Made by a program: the position numbers and the translations under genes. A stretch of DNA of 51,697 nt from Desulfobacteraceae bacterium (GTDB lineage Bacteria; Desulfobacterota; Desulfobacteria; Desulfobacterales; Desulfosalsimonadaceae): the NCBI GenBank assembly GCA_021737045.1, contig JAIPES010000011.1, forward strand, positions 1 to 51,697. The letters are read 5' to 3'. Shown here piece by piece: positions 17,695 to 26,627 of the stretch. Every line of letters begins with the position of its first letter. Position 1 is the first letter of the stretch. The notes under the pieces are model-generated. The model searched no databases and had not been told where the DNA came from. It saw only the letters and a list, made by a program, of their open reading frames with translations.

Positions 17695-18513
17695 CTACAT
17701 CCATCTTTTCCGCCGCTTGTAAGACTTTACCTCCTTGAATGATTTTCGCCCCCCCGCCCGGGTCAGGCCCATGTAGAACTCCTTGACATCCGGATTTTGC
17801 TTCAATTCCCCTGCCGGCCCCTCCAGTACGATCCTGCCGGTTTCCATGATATAGGCATACTGCGATATTTCCAGGGCGATCCTGGCATTTTGCTCCACCA
17901 GCAGAATCGTGGTATTCAGATCCCTGTTGATGGCGGCAATGTTTTCAAAGATCTCCTTTACCAGAAGCGGGGCCAGGCCCAGGGACGGCTCATCGAGCAT
18001 CAGCACCTTGGGTGCGGCCATCAGGGCCCGGGCAATGACGATCATCTGCTGCTCTCCGCCGGAACAATAGCCTGCAAGCCTTTTGGGAATGTTGGCCAGG
18101 CGCGGAAAATGCTTGTACATCAGTTCATGGTCTTCACGGATTTTCTGCTGACCGTCTTTGCGGGTCACCGAACCCACCCAGATGTTTTCATCCACGGTCA
18201 GGTGCTTGAAAACACGTCGCTCCTCGGGCACCATCACCGCCCCCTGCCTTACCACGTATGTGCCCAGCACGTTTGTGATGTCCCGGCCCCTGAACCGGAT
18301 GTAGCCGTCGCGGATGTATCCGTTTTCAGGTTTGAGCAGCCCGCTGATGGCCCGCAGCGTGGTCGTCTTGCCAGCGCCGTTGGTGCCCAGAAGCGAAACA
18401 ATGGCGCCCTCGGCAACCTTGAGGCTCACGCCCCTTAAAACCTGAACAATATCGTTGTATACAACCTCAATATTGTTGACTTCCAGCAGATGCCCGTCTT
18501 TTTTTGTTTCCAT
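17695..18513 (-). CDS. livF: LIV-type ABC transporter ATP-binding protein
   Basis: The protein has 272 residues. Walker A is GTNGAGKTT, the signature is CSGGEQQMIVIARAL, and Walker B is VLMLDEPSLGLAP, all canonical for LivF. The C-terminus extends about 30 residues past the usual end and is basic (KEVKSYKRRKRWM). It pairs with the LivG encoded about 5.5 kb upstream in the same direction. It follows livK after a strong terminator-like hairpin, so its level is likely lower than that of the binding protein. Confidence 0.9.
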   Translation of the reverse strand: METKKDGHLLEVNNIEVVYNDIVQVLRGVSLKVAEGAIVSLLGTNGAGKTTTLRAISGLLKPENGYIRDGYIRFRGRDITNVLGTYVVRQGAVMVPEERRVFKHLTVDENIWVGSVTRKDGQQKIREDHELMYKHFPRLANIPKRLAGYCSGGEQQMIVIARALMAAPKVLMLDEPSLGLAPLLVKEIFENIAAINRDLNTTILLVEQNARIALEISQYAYIMETGRIVLEGPAGELKQNPDVKEFYMGLTRAGGRKSFKEVKSYKRRKRWM

Positions 18514-18548
18514 GAATACTTAAACCCGCTTTTCAAACATTTTTAAAA

Positions 18549-18584
18549 AGCCCCCTTTACGCCGGGCCCGGTGCAAAGGGGGCT
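18549..18584 (-). terminator. Strong hairpin between livK and livF (terminator/attenuator)
   Basis: AGCCCCCTTT (18549-18558) pairs perfectly with AAAGGGGGCT (18575-18584), with a further GC-rich inner palindrome. On the minus strand a TTTTT run follows at once. It should terminate most transcription after livK and allow read-through to livF, the common way to make excess binding protein. Confidence 0.75.
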
Positions 18585-18600
18585 GAAATCCACTGCTTTG

Positions 18601-19827
18601 TTACTTGATTTTCTCCGCATATTCCGAGATAAACGGCTTGCCTTCTGCACGGAACTCCCCGTCATCAACCACATAGAGCTGCAGGGTGTCAACGCCCTGG
18701 TGATCGTCTTTGGAATATGTAACCGGCCCCACGGTGGTGACCGGATAGAAGGCGTTCATGCCGTTCATCTCCAGCAACTCCTGGTAGAGATTTTCCTTGT
18801 TGACCGGCTTTCCTTTGGCCTTGGCCCGCCTGATGACCTCTGTTGTGACCTGGGCGACCATGATCCCGTTTGCATAATTGTGGGAATTGGCCGTCTTTTC
18901 GTCCCGGCCGTATCTTTGGGCAAGCGCGAGCTGCGCCTCCGCCCCTGCCCCGGGCTCGGAGGTCACGATATAAGAGGTCGTCCAAAAAAAATTTTCAGCC
19001 GCATCCCCGGCCAGGGCGATCAAGTCATTGCCGCCCGTGTAATGAGCGCCCAGAAATGTCATTTTCCCCTTTTCGCCGAAATGCTTTGCAACCAGATCCA
19101 TATTCTTTGCACCTTTGAGCATTGTTGCCACAGGCGACTGCACGGTCTGGCTTATTACATACGCAACTCCCTTGCTCCGCCACCTCTGGATCATCGCCGT
19201 GACATCCAGATCCTGACCGTGTTCAACCGTTTCAACGAGTTCTATGTCCAGGCCTGCTTCAATGGCTTTTTCAATGTCTTTTACCGGTTCTCTGCCGAAT
19301 GCCGAAGGATGGACGTACATGGCCACCTTTGGCGTGCCGCCTTCATGGTGGTCCACCACATATTCGGCAAGGCCGATGTTTTGGGCGGAATACGACGCAA
19401 TGGGCAGAAAAATGTAGTCCGAGCCCTCTATGTTGCCGGCATGAAACGAGGCCGGGAGTGTGGGCATTTTCACTTCGTCAAAATCGCGCTTCAGCGCCAG
19501 GGTGCTTCCGGTGGAATAATTGAGATAAAAGACAATGCCCATATCCAGAAATTCTTCAAAGTTTCGCTTTGTGATGGCTGTCTCATACTTGTCATCCCGG
19601 ATCGTGCACTCGATTGTATCGTCTCCCAGCAGTTTCATGTCATTGACATACCGAAAATAATCTTCAGCTCCCTTTGAATAAGGATTTCCCGCATCAGATG
19701 TCGGACCCGTTATGGCAAGGGACAGCGCTGTTTTGTAAACCTCTCCGGCCGTGGAAGACCCGGGTGCGGCCAGCATCAGGGCCACCGCTGCAACAATCAT
19801 CCATATGCTGATTTTTTTGGTTTTCAT
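18601..19827 (-). CDS. livK: LIV-type ABC transporter periplasmic substrate-binding protein
   Basis: The protein has 408 residues. A signal peptide (about residues 1-27, ending SSTAG) is followed by a type I periplasmic-binding fold. The opening LSLAITGPTSDAGNPYSKGA is the usual first strand and ligand loop; the second lobe has YANGIMVAQVTTEVIRRA. No lipobox cysteine is seen. The ligand is unknown. The acyl-CoA synthetase genes in the same operon favour an aromatic or other organic acid over leucine, but that is inference. AAGGAGGGGG precedes the ATG. Confidence 0.88.
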   Translation of the reverse strand: MKTKKISIWMIVAAVALMLAAPGSSTAGEVYKTALSLAITGPTSDAGNPYSKGAEDYFRYVNDMKLLGDDTIECTIRDDKYETAITKRNFEEFLDMGIVFYLNYSTGSTLALKRDFDEVKMPTLPASFHAGNIEGSDYIFLPIASYSAQNIGLAEYVVDHHEGGTPKVAMYVHPSAFGREPVKDIEKAIEAGLDIELVETVEHGQDLDVTAMIQRWRSKGVAYVISQTVQSPVATMLKGAKNMDLVAKHFGEKGKMTFLGAHYTGGNDLIALAGDAAENFFWTTSYIVTSEPGAGAEAQLALAQRYGRDEKTANSHNYANGIMVAQVTTEVIRRAKAKGKPVNKENLYQELLEMNGMNAFYPVTTVGPVTYSKDDHQGVDTLQLYVVDDGEFRAEGKPFISEYAEKIK

Positions 19828-19895
19828 TTCCCCCTCCTTGATTTGACTTGTTTAAACGGCTCCGGGCAAAAGCCCTGCAAGCCAGGGGCCGCAGA

Positions 19896-20993
19896 TCAGT
19901 ATCTAAACGGCCAAAGCTTTACATAAGAGCGCATGATCCGCCACCAGTTGGCGATTCCGCGCGGTTCAAATATGAGAAACAAAACAATGACCAGACCGAA
20001 ACTCAACGGCCGCAGTCCGGTGGCCAGATCCAGTGAAGACGGCAGAATTTCCCCGGCCCACCGCGCAAGGGATTCCACTTGAAGATCCAAGAGCCGGATG
20101 GCCGCCGGTCCGAAAATGCACCCTGTGAGCTGGCCCAGACCGCCCACGATTGTCATGGCAAGATACTGGATGGACTCATGCAGGGTAAAGGTTTCAAACC
20201 CAGCACCCCGGTTGAGATAAGCCTGAAGGGCGCCTGCGATTCCGGCAAAAAACCCTGCCAGGCCGAATGCAAAAACCTTTGTAAACCCGGGATGCATGCC
20301 CATGGCATCGGCTGCGCGGTCATTGTCGCGCACAGCCACCAGGCTTCGTCCGTAGCGGGTCCGCAAGATGTTGCGAAACCCCAGACCGCAAACAACCACG
20401 GTAACAAGGAGCGCATAATACCAAAACATGTAGTGCTGAGACCGGCTCACCTGGCCTGAAAACCAGTGCACACGGCCCACATACATGAACTGCCCCTGGT
20501 TGAAAAATTCCATGGACCCGATGACCCACTGAAATATCAACTGAAAGGACAGGGTTGCCATAAGCAGGTACAAATGCCGCAGCCGCAGGGCCGGAAGGCC
20601 CACGATCAAACCCATGGCAGCCCCCATGAACCCGGACAAAAGAATCATCAGGGGCCAGGCATGGGTGATGAGCACATGCCGGTCTCCGATAACCCCGGCC
20701 ACAGAGGCCACGGTATACGCCCCGACGCCCATGAAGGCGGCATGGCCCACTGAAATCTGACCGGCAAACCCGGTGATCAGATTTAACCCGTAGACCGCAA
20801 TGACCGCGATCAGGATATTGTCGATCACCAGCATGTACTTGGTGGAAAGCTCGATGAAATAAGGCCATGAAAACAAAACAACCAGAAAGAGCGCAAATAT
20901 CAGCCGGTCGACATGGGTGGCAAAAATCCGCTGCTCCTGCCGGTAGGTGGTAAAATAATTGCCTGTGGCCATCCAGCGATTGGCTGACATCAT
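19896..20993 (-). CDS. livM: LIV-type ABC transporter permease
   Basis: The protein has 365 residues with about nine to ten membrane segments. Typical LivM blocks are VYGLNLITGFAGQISVGHAAFMGVGAY near residue 80 and AMTIVGGLGQLTGCIFGP in the C-terminal third, with VRDNDRAADAMGMHPG in the coupling loop. Its ATG directly abuts the livH stop codon with no gap. It forms the transmembrane dimer with LivH. Confidence 0.92.
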   Translation of the reverse strand: MMSANRWMATGNYFTTYRQEQRIFATHVDRLIFALFLVVLFSWPYFIELSTKYMLVIDNILIAVIAVYGLNLITGFAGQISVGHAAFMGVGAYTVASVAGVIGDRHVLITHAWPLMILLSGFMGAAMGLIVGLPALRLRHLYLLMATLSFQLIFQWVIGSMEFFNQGQFMYVGRVHWFSGQVSRSQHYMFWYYALLVTVVVCGLGFRNILRTRYGRSLVAVRDNDRAADAMGMHPGFTKVFAFGLAGFFAGIAGALQAYLNRGAGFETFTLHESIQYLAMTIVGGLGQLTGCIFGPAAIRLLDLQVESLARWAGEILPSSLDLATGLRPLSFGLVIVLFLIFEPRGIANWWRIMRSYVKLWPFRY

Positions 20994-21887
20994 CTACACC
21001 CGTTCGATTTCGTGTGTACCAAACAAGCCGTGGGGCTTGAACAAAAGGATCACCAGCAAAACAATATAGGGCAGAAGGCTTGCGGTGCCGCTCAAGCCCC
21101 AGTTGCCGTCGAGATACCCGCTTGCAAACTGCTGGATCAGGCCCATGATGATTCCGGCGACCACGGCACCCGGAAGGGAATCAAGGCCTCCGAGAATAAC
21201 AACCGGAAACACGATGATCCCAAAGGCATGAAGGGTGTCAAAATTAAGGCCCACGATATTGCCCAGAATTCCGCCTGCGGCAGCGGCGGTCAGGCCTGCT
21301 GTGGCCCATGCCAGGCCAAATACCCTGGGCACAGAAATGCCGATGGACATTGATGCCATCTGGTCATCTGAGACCGCGCGCATGGAAATGCCCACAGTGG
21401 ACTTCCTGAAAAACCATGAAAACACCCCGATGAGCAAAAACGTGATCAAAACCCCCGCAAGCTGGGTATAAGAAATATAGATCCCCTGGAAAACGACAGG
21501 CTGGGAAGGCATAAACGATGGAAAGGAAAGATTTTCGGATCCAAACGGGGTGAGATAGATCACACCGTCGATAATCGACATCAGCCCTATTGTCACCATG
21601 ATCACCGAGATGATCGGCTCTCCGATCAGGCGGCGCAGAAAGATTCGCTCCACGCTCATGGCCAGGAAAAACGTCAGTATCATGCTCAGCACAAATGAAA
21701 CATAAATGGGGATGTGGCAATAAACCGTGAGTGTGTATGTGATGTATGCCCCTGCTGCGATGAGCTGGCCGTGGGCGAGATTGAGCACCCGGGAGGATTT
21801 GTAGATGAGCACAAATCCGATGGCGGCCAGGGCATAGATCGAGCCCACCACAATTCCGCTGACCACTAATTGGAAAAAATAAGTCAT
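20994..21887 (-). CDS. livH: LIV-type ABC transporter permease
   Basis: The protein has 297 residues and about eight membrane segments. The start IVVGSIYALAAIGFVLIYKS and the later LGGLDSLPGAVVAGIIMGL are LivH landmarks. The ATG at 21885-21887 fits the family N-terminus. The 5' side is unusual: a dispersed repeat ends at base 21888, directly upstream, so there is no ordinary Shine-Dalgarno and the leader is made entirely of repeat. Confidence 0.92.
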   Translation of the reverse strand: MTYFFQLVVSGIVVGSIYALAAIGFVLIYKSSRVLNLAHGQLIAAGAYITYTLTVYCHIPIYVSFVLSMILTFFLAMSVERIFLRRLIGEPIISVIMVTIGLMSIIDGVIYLTPFGSENLSFPSFMPSQPVVFQGIYISYTQLAGVLITFLLIGVFSWFFRKSTVGISMRAVSDDQMASMSIGISVPRVFGLAWATAGLTAAAAGGILGNIVGLNFDTLHAFGIIVFPVVILGGLDSLPGAVVAGIIMGLIQQFASGYLDGNWGLSGTASLLPYIVLLVILLFKPHGLFGTHEIERV

Positions 21888-22039
21888 GATGGCACCGTAA
21901 AAATTCTGATTTCAGATGGCGCCGTAAAAAGTTTAAGATCAAGGCTTGCGCAATTTCGAAGAATGCAGCGTACTTAGCCGTACGTGAAATTCTGAGAAAT
22001 TGCGCGTAACGCAGATATTGGACTTTTGACGGCGCCATC
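21888..22039. repeat. Repeat: partial end plus full 125-bp MITE-like unit
   Basis: A partial end (GATGGCACCGTAAAAA, 21888-21903) is followed by a complete unit at 21915-22039 bounded by GATGGCGCCGTAAAAAG and CTTTTGACGGCGCCATC. The interior is nearly the same as 1884-2008, with identical length and the same long hairpin. It fills the whole gap between the acyl-CoA synthetase gene and livH and ends at the livH start codon. Any translated frame through it is an artefact of its symmetry. Confidence 0.88.
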
Positions 22040-22042
22040 AAG

Positions 22043-23974
22043 TCATGGGTGTTCTTCCATTGTATAGAATGCCAGTTTGGTTTTCACTGTGGCGGTCTGC
22101 CCGTCCTGGTACTGATAAAAGGCCTCGACCTGCTTTTCGGAAACAGTCTCGTCATAGAGTGCCTCATAAAGATCGTGGAATTTTCCCCGGACAAACTGCC
22201 TGCGGATCTTGCCGGTTTTTGTCAGTTCCCCGTCATCGACGTCGAGCAGCTTATACAGGATGGCGAACCTGTGAATCCGGAAATGGGGCTGTTCGGCGTT
22301 TGCATTGATTCTGGCGATTTCCCTGTAAACCAAATCTGCCACCTCGGGCTTTGCCGAAAGATCCATGAAGGTGGAAAACGATATCCCGCGATCTTCGGCC
22401 CATTTGCCCACCACTACGGGATCGATGTTGATCAAAGCCGACACGAAATCCTGCTGATCGCCGAAAATCACGGCTTCCTTGATATAAGGGCTGAACTTGA
22501 GGCGATTTTCGAGAAACATGGGGCTAAACATCTCGCCCCGGCTGTTGTGCATGACATCAGAGACCCGGTCTATGACCACCAGGTGGCCGTTTTCGTTGAT
22601 GTATCCCGCATCCCCGGAATGGAGCCATCCGTCCGGTTCTATGAGTTCAGCGGTTTTCTCCGGTGCCTTGTAATAGCCTTTTGTCACAGAAGCGGACCGG
22701 GAAAGAATCTCGCCCTGATCCGATATCATGCACTCTGTTCCCGGAAGGGGCTTTCCCACTGTCTCGGGATGCACCTCGCCGTCTCTGTGCACGTAGGCGA
22801 TGCCGGTGATCTCGGTCTGGCCGTAGATCTGCTTGAGGTTGACGCCGATGGCCTGGTAAAAGGTAAAAAGCTCCGGACCCAGGGCCGCCCCACCGGTGTA
22901 GGCACGCCGCAGCCGGCTCAGCCCCATCTGGTTGACCAGCGGGCGGAACATCAAAACACTGCCCAGCCAGGAAAGAACGCCCAGGACCGGAGGCTTGCTG
23001 CGGCCGGTCATCCGGTAGTGCGCCGCCTTCTCTCCGATTTTCATGAAAAAGTTGTAGCATAGCTTGTTGAAACGGTAGGACTCGTCGATCTTGAGCCAGA
23101 TCTGCGAACGGATGGTTTCATAGATGCGCGGAGCGCCGAACATGAAATGGGGCCCGATTTCCTTTAAATCCGCCATTGCGGTTTCAACCGATTCGGGAAA
23201 ATTAATGGCAATGCCCGTTGCCATGGCCACCCCGAAAGAATTCATCTGCTCGCCGATCCATGCAAAGGGCAGAAAGGAAACATACTCGTCTGTGGCCGCC
23301 AGGGGGTCCACCTCTGTGAGCCGCAGGCCCATGTTGATGTAATTGCGGTGGGTCATCATGGCCCCCTTGGGCAGCCCGGTGGTCCCCGAAGTCAGGCACA
23401 GATGGCAGACGTCATCGGGGCTGCCTTCATCCACCATGGTTTCAAAGGCCCCGGGATCGTTTTGATGGGCCCGGTCGCCGAGTGCGTAGAGATCGGCTAT
23501 GGACATAAACCACTGATCGGATCTGTAACCGCGCATGCCCCTGGGATCTTCGTATATCACCCTTTTAACGTTCGGAATGCGTTCACGGACCTCCAAAACC
23601 TTGTCAACCTGCTCCTGATCCGAGCAGAAAACCACGCTGATCTCAAGATCGTCAATGATCTGTGCGATCTCATCGGGAAGGGTGGTCTGGTAGATGCCCG
23701 CTGATATCCCGCCTGCTGCCTGGGCGCCAATGGCCACGAAAAGCACCTCAGGGATGTTGTCGCAGATCAGGGCGATCTTGTCCTGCCTGCCGAAACCGAT
23801 CTGCTTTAACCCCAGCGACGCCCTGCGGGTATAATCGTAATACTCGTTCCAGGTGTAAGGAATCCAGCGGCCGAAATCCTTTTCCCTGAGCGCGGTCTGG
23901 TTTCCGCTGGTTTTCACCCGCCACCGCAGAAGCTGGGGGATGCTGTATTGGAGCAGATGGTCCCTGTTTTCCAT
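22043..23974 (-). CDS. AMP-forming acyl-CoA synthetase (FadD/long-chain type)
   Basis: The protein has 643 residues, the size of long-chain acyl-CoA synthetases. Motifs are intact: LTSGTTGLPKGAMMTH (phosphate loop), IYGQTEITG, GWLHSGDAGYINENGH, IDRVSDVMHNSRGEMFSP, and the catalytic lysine in LTKTGKIRRQF. It activates a carboxylic acid to its CoA ester with ATP. It sits inside a LIV transporter operon, 6 bp after livG, so its substrate is probably what the transporter imports. Length alone does not fix the chain; aromatic acids are possible. Confidence 0.9.
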   Translation of the reverse strand: MENRDHLLQYSIPQLLRWRVKTSGNQTALREKDFGRWIPYTWNEYYDYTRRASLGLKQIGFGRQDKIALICDNIPEVLFVAIGAQAAGGISAGIYQTTLPDEIAQIIDDLEISVVFCSDQEQVDKVLEVRERIPNVKRVIYEDPRGMRGYRSDQWFMSIADLYALGDRAHQNDPGAFETMVDEGSPDDVCHLCLTSGTTGLPKGAMMTHRNYINMGLRLTEVDPLAATDEYVSFLPFAWIGEQMNSFGVAMATGIAINFPESVETAMADLKEIGPHFMFGAPRIYETIRSQIWLKIDESYRFNKLCYNFFMKIGEKAAHYRMTGRSKPPVLGVLSWLGSVLMFRPLVNQMGLSRLRRAYTGGAALGPELFTFYQAIGVNLKQIYGQTEITGIAYVHRDGEVHPETVGKPLPGTECMISDQGEILSRSASVTKGYYKAPEKTAELIEPDGWLHSGDAGYINENGHLVVIDRVSDVMHNSRGEMFSPMFLENRLKFSPYIKEAVIFGDQQDFVSALINIDPVVVGKWAEDRGISFSTFMDLSAKPEVADLVYREIARINANAEQPHFRIHRFAILYKLLDVDDGELTKTGKIRRQFVRGKFHDLYEALYDETVSEKQVEAFYQYQDGQTATVKTKLAFYTMEEHP

Positions 23975-23980
23975 ACCTGT

Positions 23981-24742
23981 TTACTCTTCCCCGATATAGG
24001 CCTCCACAACCCTGGGATTGGAGGCGATCTGATCCGCATTTCCCGATCCGATCACTTCGCCGAAATCCAGTACATAGATCTGATCGGAAATATCCATGAC
24101 CACGCCAAGGTCATGCTCGACAATGACCACGGTTATTTCCCACTCCTTTTTGATGTCGAAAATAAAGCGCACCATGTCTTCTTTTTCCTCGACGTTCATG
24201 CCGGCCATGGGCTCGTCGAGCAAAATCACTTCCGGCTCCAGGGTAAGGGCCCGGGCCACTTCGACTCTTTTCTGCACCCCGTAGCTCAGATTGCCAACGG
24301 TCTGTTTCCGATAGGGCTCAAGCTCCATGAAGTCGATGACTTTTTCCACGTTTTCCCGGTTTTCCGCCTCGATCCGGGAGGCTTTTCCAAAAAACAAAAC
24401 AGCGTGCAAAAGGTTGTAAGAAAGATCCTTGTGACGGGCCAGCATGAGATTGTCGAGCACGGACAGTCCTCCAAACAGCTCCAGGTTCTGGAAAGCGCGC
24501 GATATTCCGAGCTGTGACACATGGTGCGGGGCCAGTCTTGTCAGGCGCAGATCCTTGTAATGAATCTCGCCGGCGGTGGGATGGTAAAATCCGGATATGC
24601 AGTTTAACAGGCTGGTTTTGCCCGCCCCGTTGGGCCCGATAACAGAGGTGATCAGTCCGGCCTGGATTTCCAGGTTTACCGAGGAAAGGGCGTGAAGGCC
24701 GCCAAAGGTGAGGGTTACATCAGATACGATTAAATTCGGCAT
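23981..24742 (-). CDS. livG: LIV-type ABC transporter ATP-binding protein
   Basis: The protein has 253 residues. Walker A is GPNGAGKTS, the signature is LSYGVQKRVEVARAL (SYG rather than SGG, common in LivG), and Walker B is VILLDEPMAGMN, with the switch His in VEHDLGVVM. It is the first transporter gene of the operon, downstream of a terminator that separates it from the GAF-PAS-LuxR gene. It works with LivF and the LivH/LivM pore. Confidence 0.9.
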   Translation of the reverse strand: MPNLIVSDVTLTFGGLHALSSVNLEIQAGLITSVIGPNGAGKTSLLNCISGFYHPTAGEIHYKDLRLTRLAPHHVSQLGISRAFQNLELFGGLSVLDNLMLARHKDLSYNLLHAVLFFGKASRIEAENRENVEKVIDFMELEPYRKQTVGNLSYGVQKRVEVARALTLEPEVILLDEPMAGMNVEEKEDMVRFIFDIKKEWEITVVIVEHDLGVVMDISDQIYVLDFGEVIGSGNADQIASNPRVVEAYIGEE

Positions 24743-24840
24743 ACAATTCCCGCAAAGTTGAAGTGGGATAAATGATGCGCTGTCTGGTTTTAAGATTGAG
24801 CCCGTGGGGAGGCAAAGTCAAGTAGAGAGAATAGCAGTAA

Positions 24841-24863
24841 AATAGCGGGTTATACCCGCTATT
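24841..24863 (-). terminator. Hairpin terminator overlapping the regulator stop codon
   Basis: AATAGCGGGT and ACCCGCTATT form a perfect 10-bp stem with a 3-nt loop. On the minus strand TTTTACTG follows. The stem includes the TAG stop codon of the GAF-PAS-LuxR gene, so transcription likely ends here and livG has its own promoter. Confidence 0.65.
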
Positions 24864-26442
24864 GTTCAAGGGAGAGCAAATGGGCGCGGAGATTTATCTT
24901 TTTGTTTTTTATATCCAATTTCGTTCTGATGTTGTGCCGGTGAAACAATATGGTGTTTTTGGAAACCAGAAGCACATCTGCAATCTCGTCATTGGTTTTG
25001 CCCGCCTTGATCAGATCGGCCACGCGGATTTCCATGGGCGTGAAATTTCCGGTTCGGCCGGCCAGCCGGTTGATAAACGGGGACACGATATTGTCCAGGT
25101 TTGTTTCCAGGATCTGCAAAAGCGTCTTCTGGCGGGTATCCAGGCGTGTATTCATTATTTTTTCCAGATAGGGATGCACCAGTTGCTCCACGTTTCTGCG
25201 CACCATGTCACTAAGCCCCCGCTGGTCGCGCTCATGCTGGTTTAAAAGAACGCGCAGGGCGGTATTGACCTCCTCGAGATGATGGGACTGGGCGCGCAGG
25301 TCCTTCTGATTTTGCTGCAGGGAATGTTCAGCCCGCTTGCGCTCCTCGATTTCCTGCTCAAGGGCCCTGTTGGAGCCTTCAAGTTCCGCCGTGCGCTCTG
25401 CCACCAGTTTTTCGAGCTGGTCGCGGTACTGCTGCAGCTTTCTTTCCGCCTGCTTTTGAGCGCTGATATCGCGCAGGATCACGATGTTGCCCGCCGGCCT
25501 GCCGTCTGCGCCCGTATACAAGGTGGAGGAAATCTGCACATCCAGCACCCGGCCGTCTCTTGTCAGGCGCCGGGTTTCAAAAAGATTGATGGTCTGGCCG
25601 GAAAGCATCCTTTCAATGGCCTGCCGGGTTTCGGCCCGGCTTTCCTCAGGCACAAAATCGATGCGCTTGCCCAGCAGTTCGTTTCGCGACAGCCCGAAGG
25701 TGGTTTCAAAAGCCGGGTTGACATAAGTGGCAATACCTTTCATGTCATAAACCACAATGGGATCCGGTGATGATTCCAAAAGGGTGCGGTACCGGGTTTC
25801 GCTTTCCCGCAAAACCGCCTCAGCCCGCTTTCGCTCGGCCAGTTCCCGGCGCACGTCGGCATACAGCCGGGCCTTTTGAAGAGCTATCAGGGCCAGGGCG
25901 GCAAAACGCTCCAGGACGGTCACATCCTCTTTTGTAAAACAGCGTCCCTTTTCCACGTGGGCAAGGCCGATCACACCCGCCACTTCCGCCCCGGACTTAA
26001 GCGGGATACCGACAATGGAACGCAGCTGGTCGAGTTTCTTGTCCGGTATCCGGCCGGGCCAGACCTGGTAGTCATCAACGAGCAGAACCGATTCGGTTTC
26101 CCATACCCGGCCGCCCAGACCCTGGCCCCGAACCACCTGCCGGCCCAGCTGGCCCCTGAAAAACCCCTTGCCCATTTGCATCTGCATGTATCGGGTGCCG
26201 GACTCCCGCAGATAAATAAACCCGTGCTCCGTGCCGGTCAGAGAAGAGGCCCGGTCCAGAATATTTTCCAGAAGCTCTTCTTTGTCGATCTTGGCAATCA
26301 GTCCAAGGGATGTCTCATGCAGGGCCTCCAGGTAAGCTTTTTGGGCCTGAAATGCCGACTCGGCAGTCCGGCAGCGCTCTGCTTCCCGGCTTAATTCCTG
26401 CATCTGATTTTTCATCTGCTCATAGGACGATTTTGGGCTCAT
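24859..26442 (-). CDS. GAF-PAS sensor with C-terminal LuxR-type helix-turn-helix
   Basis: The protein has 527 residues. A short N-terminal coiled coil leads to a GAF domain (about 45-195; IVGIPLKSGAEVAGVIGLAH), then a PAS domain (about 210-335; SSPDPIVVYDMKGIATYVNP, FGLSRNELLGKRI). A long coiled coil (about 335-400) connects to the C-terminal LuxR-like helix-turn-helix (FTPMEIRVADLIKAGKTNDEIADVLLVS). There is no kinase or receiver domain, so it is a one-component or partner-activated regulator. It lies upstream of the liv operon on the same strand and divergent from the M24 peptidase; control of the liv operon is plausible but not shown. Confidence 0.88.
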   Translation of the reverse strand: MSPKSSYEQMKNQMQELSREAERCRTAESAFQAQKAYLEALHETSLGLIAKIDKEELLENILDRASSLTGTEHGFIYLRESGTRYMQMQMGKGFFRGQLGRQVVRGQGLGGRVWETESVLLVDDYQVWPGRIPDKKLDQLRSIVGIPLKSGAEVAGVIGLAHVEKGRCFTKEDVTVLERFAALALIALQKARLYADVRRELAERKRAEAVLRESETRYRTLLESSPDPIVVYDMKGIATYVNPAFETTFGLSRNELLGKRIDFVPEESRAETRQAIERMLSGQTINLFETRRLTRDGRVLDVQISSTLYTGADGRPAGNIVILRDISAQKQAERKLQQYRDQLEKLVAERTAELEGSNRALEQEIEERKRAEHSLQQNQKDLRAQSHHLEEVNTALRVLLNQHERDQRGLSDMVRRNVEQLVHPYLEKIMNTRLDTRQKTLLQILETNLDNIVSPFINRLAGRTGNFTPMEIRVADLIKAGKTNDEIADVLLVSKNTILFHRHNIRTKLDIKNKKINLRAHLLSLEQ

Positions 26443-26627
26443 GGACGCCGCCTGAACGGGGTTTTGGAGAAAGAGGCATGTTTTTAAATATATATTAACA
26501 GGTTATCCATCACTGTGCAACTGTTTTGGTGCTAAAAAACCGCAAGCCGACTTGACAGGCCTTGCCGGCAATGACATGGATAAACACACAGGCTCACAAA
26601 TCCCAGAAACAAAGAAAGGCAACGCTC

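Noticed and set aside
18571-19677. Plus-strand 368-codon frame over livK
   Set aside because: It is antisense to a clear periplasmic-binding protein with signal peptide and ribosome binding site; no motif on this strand.
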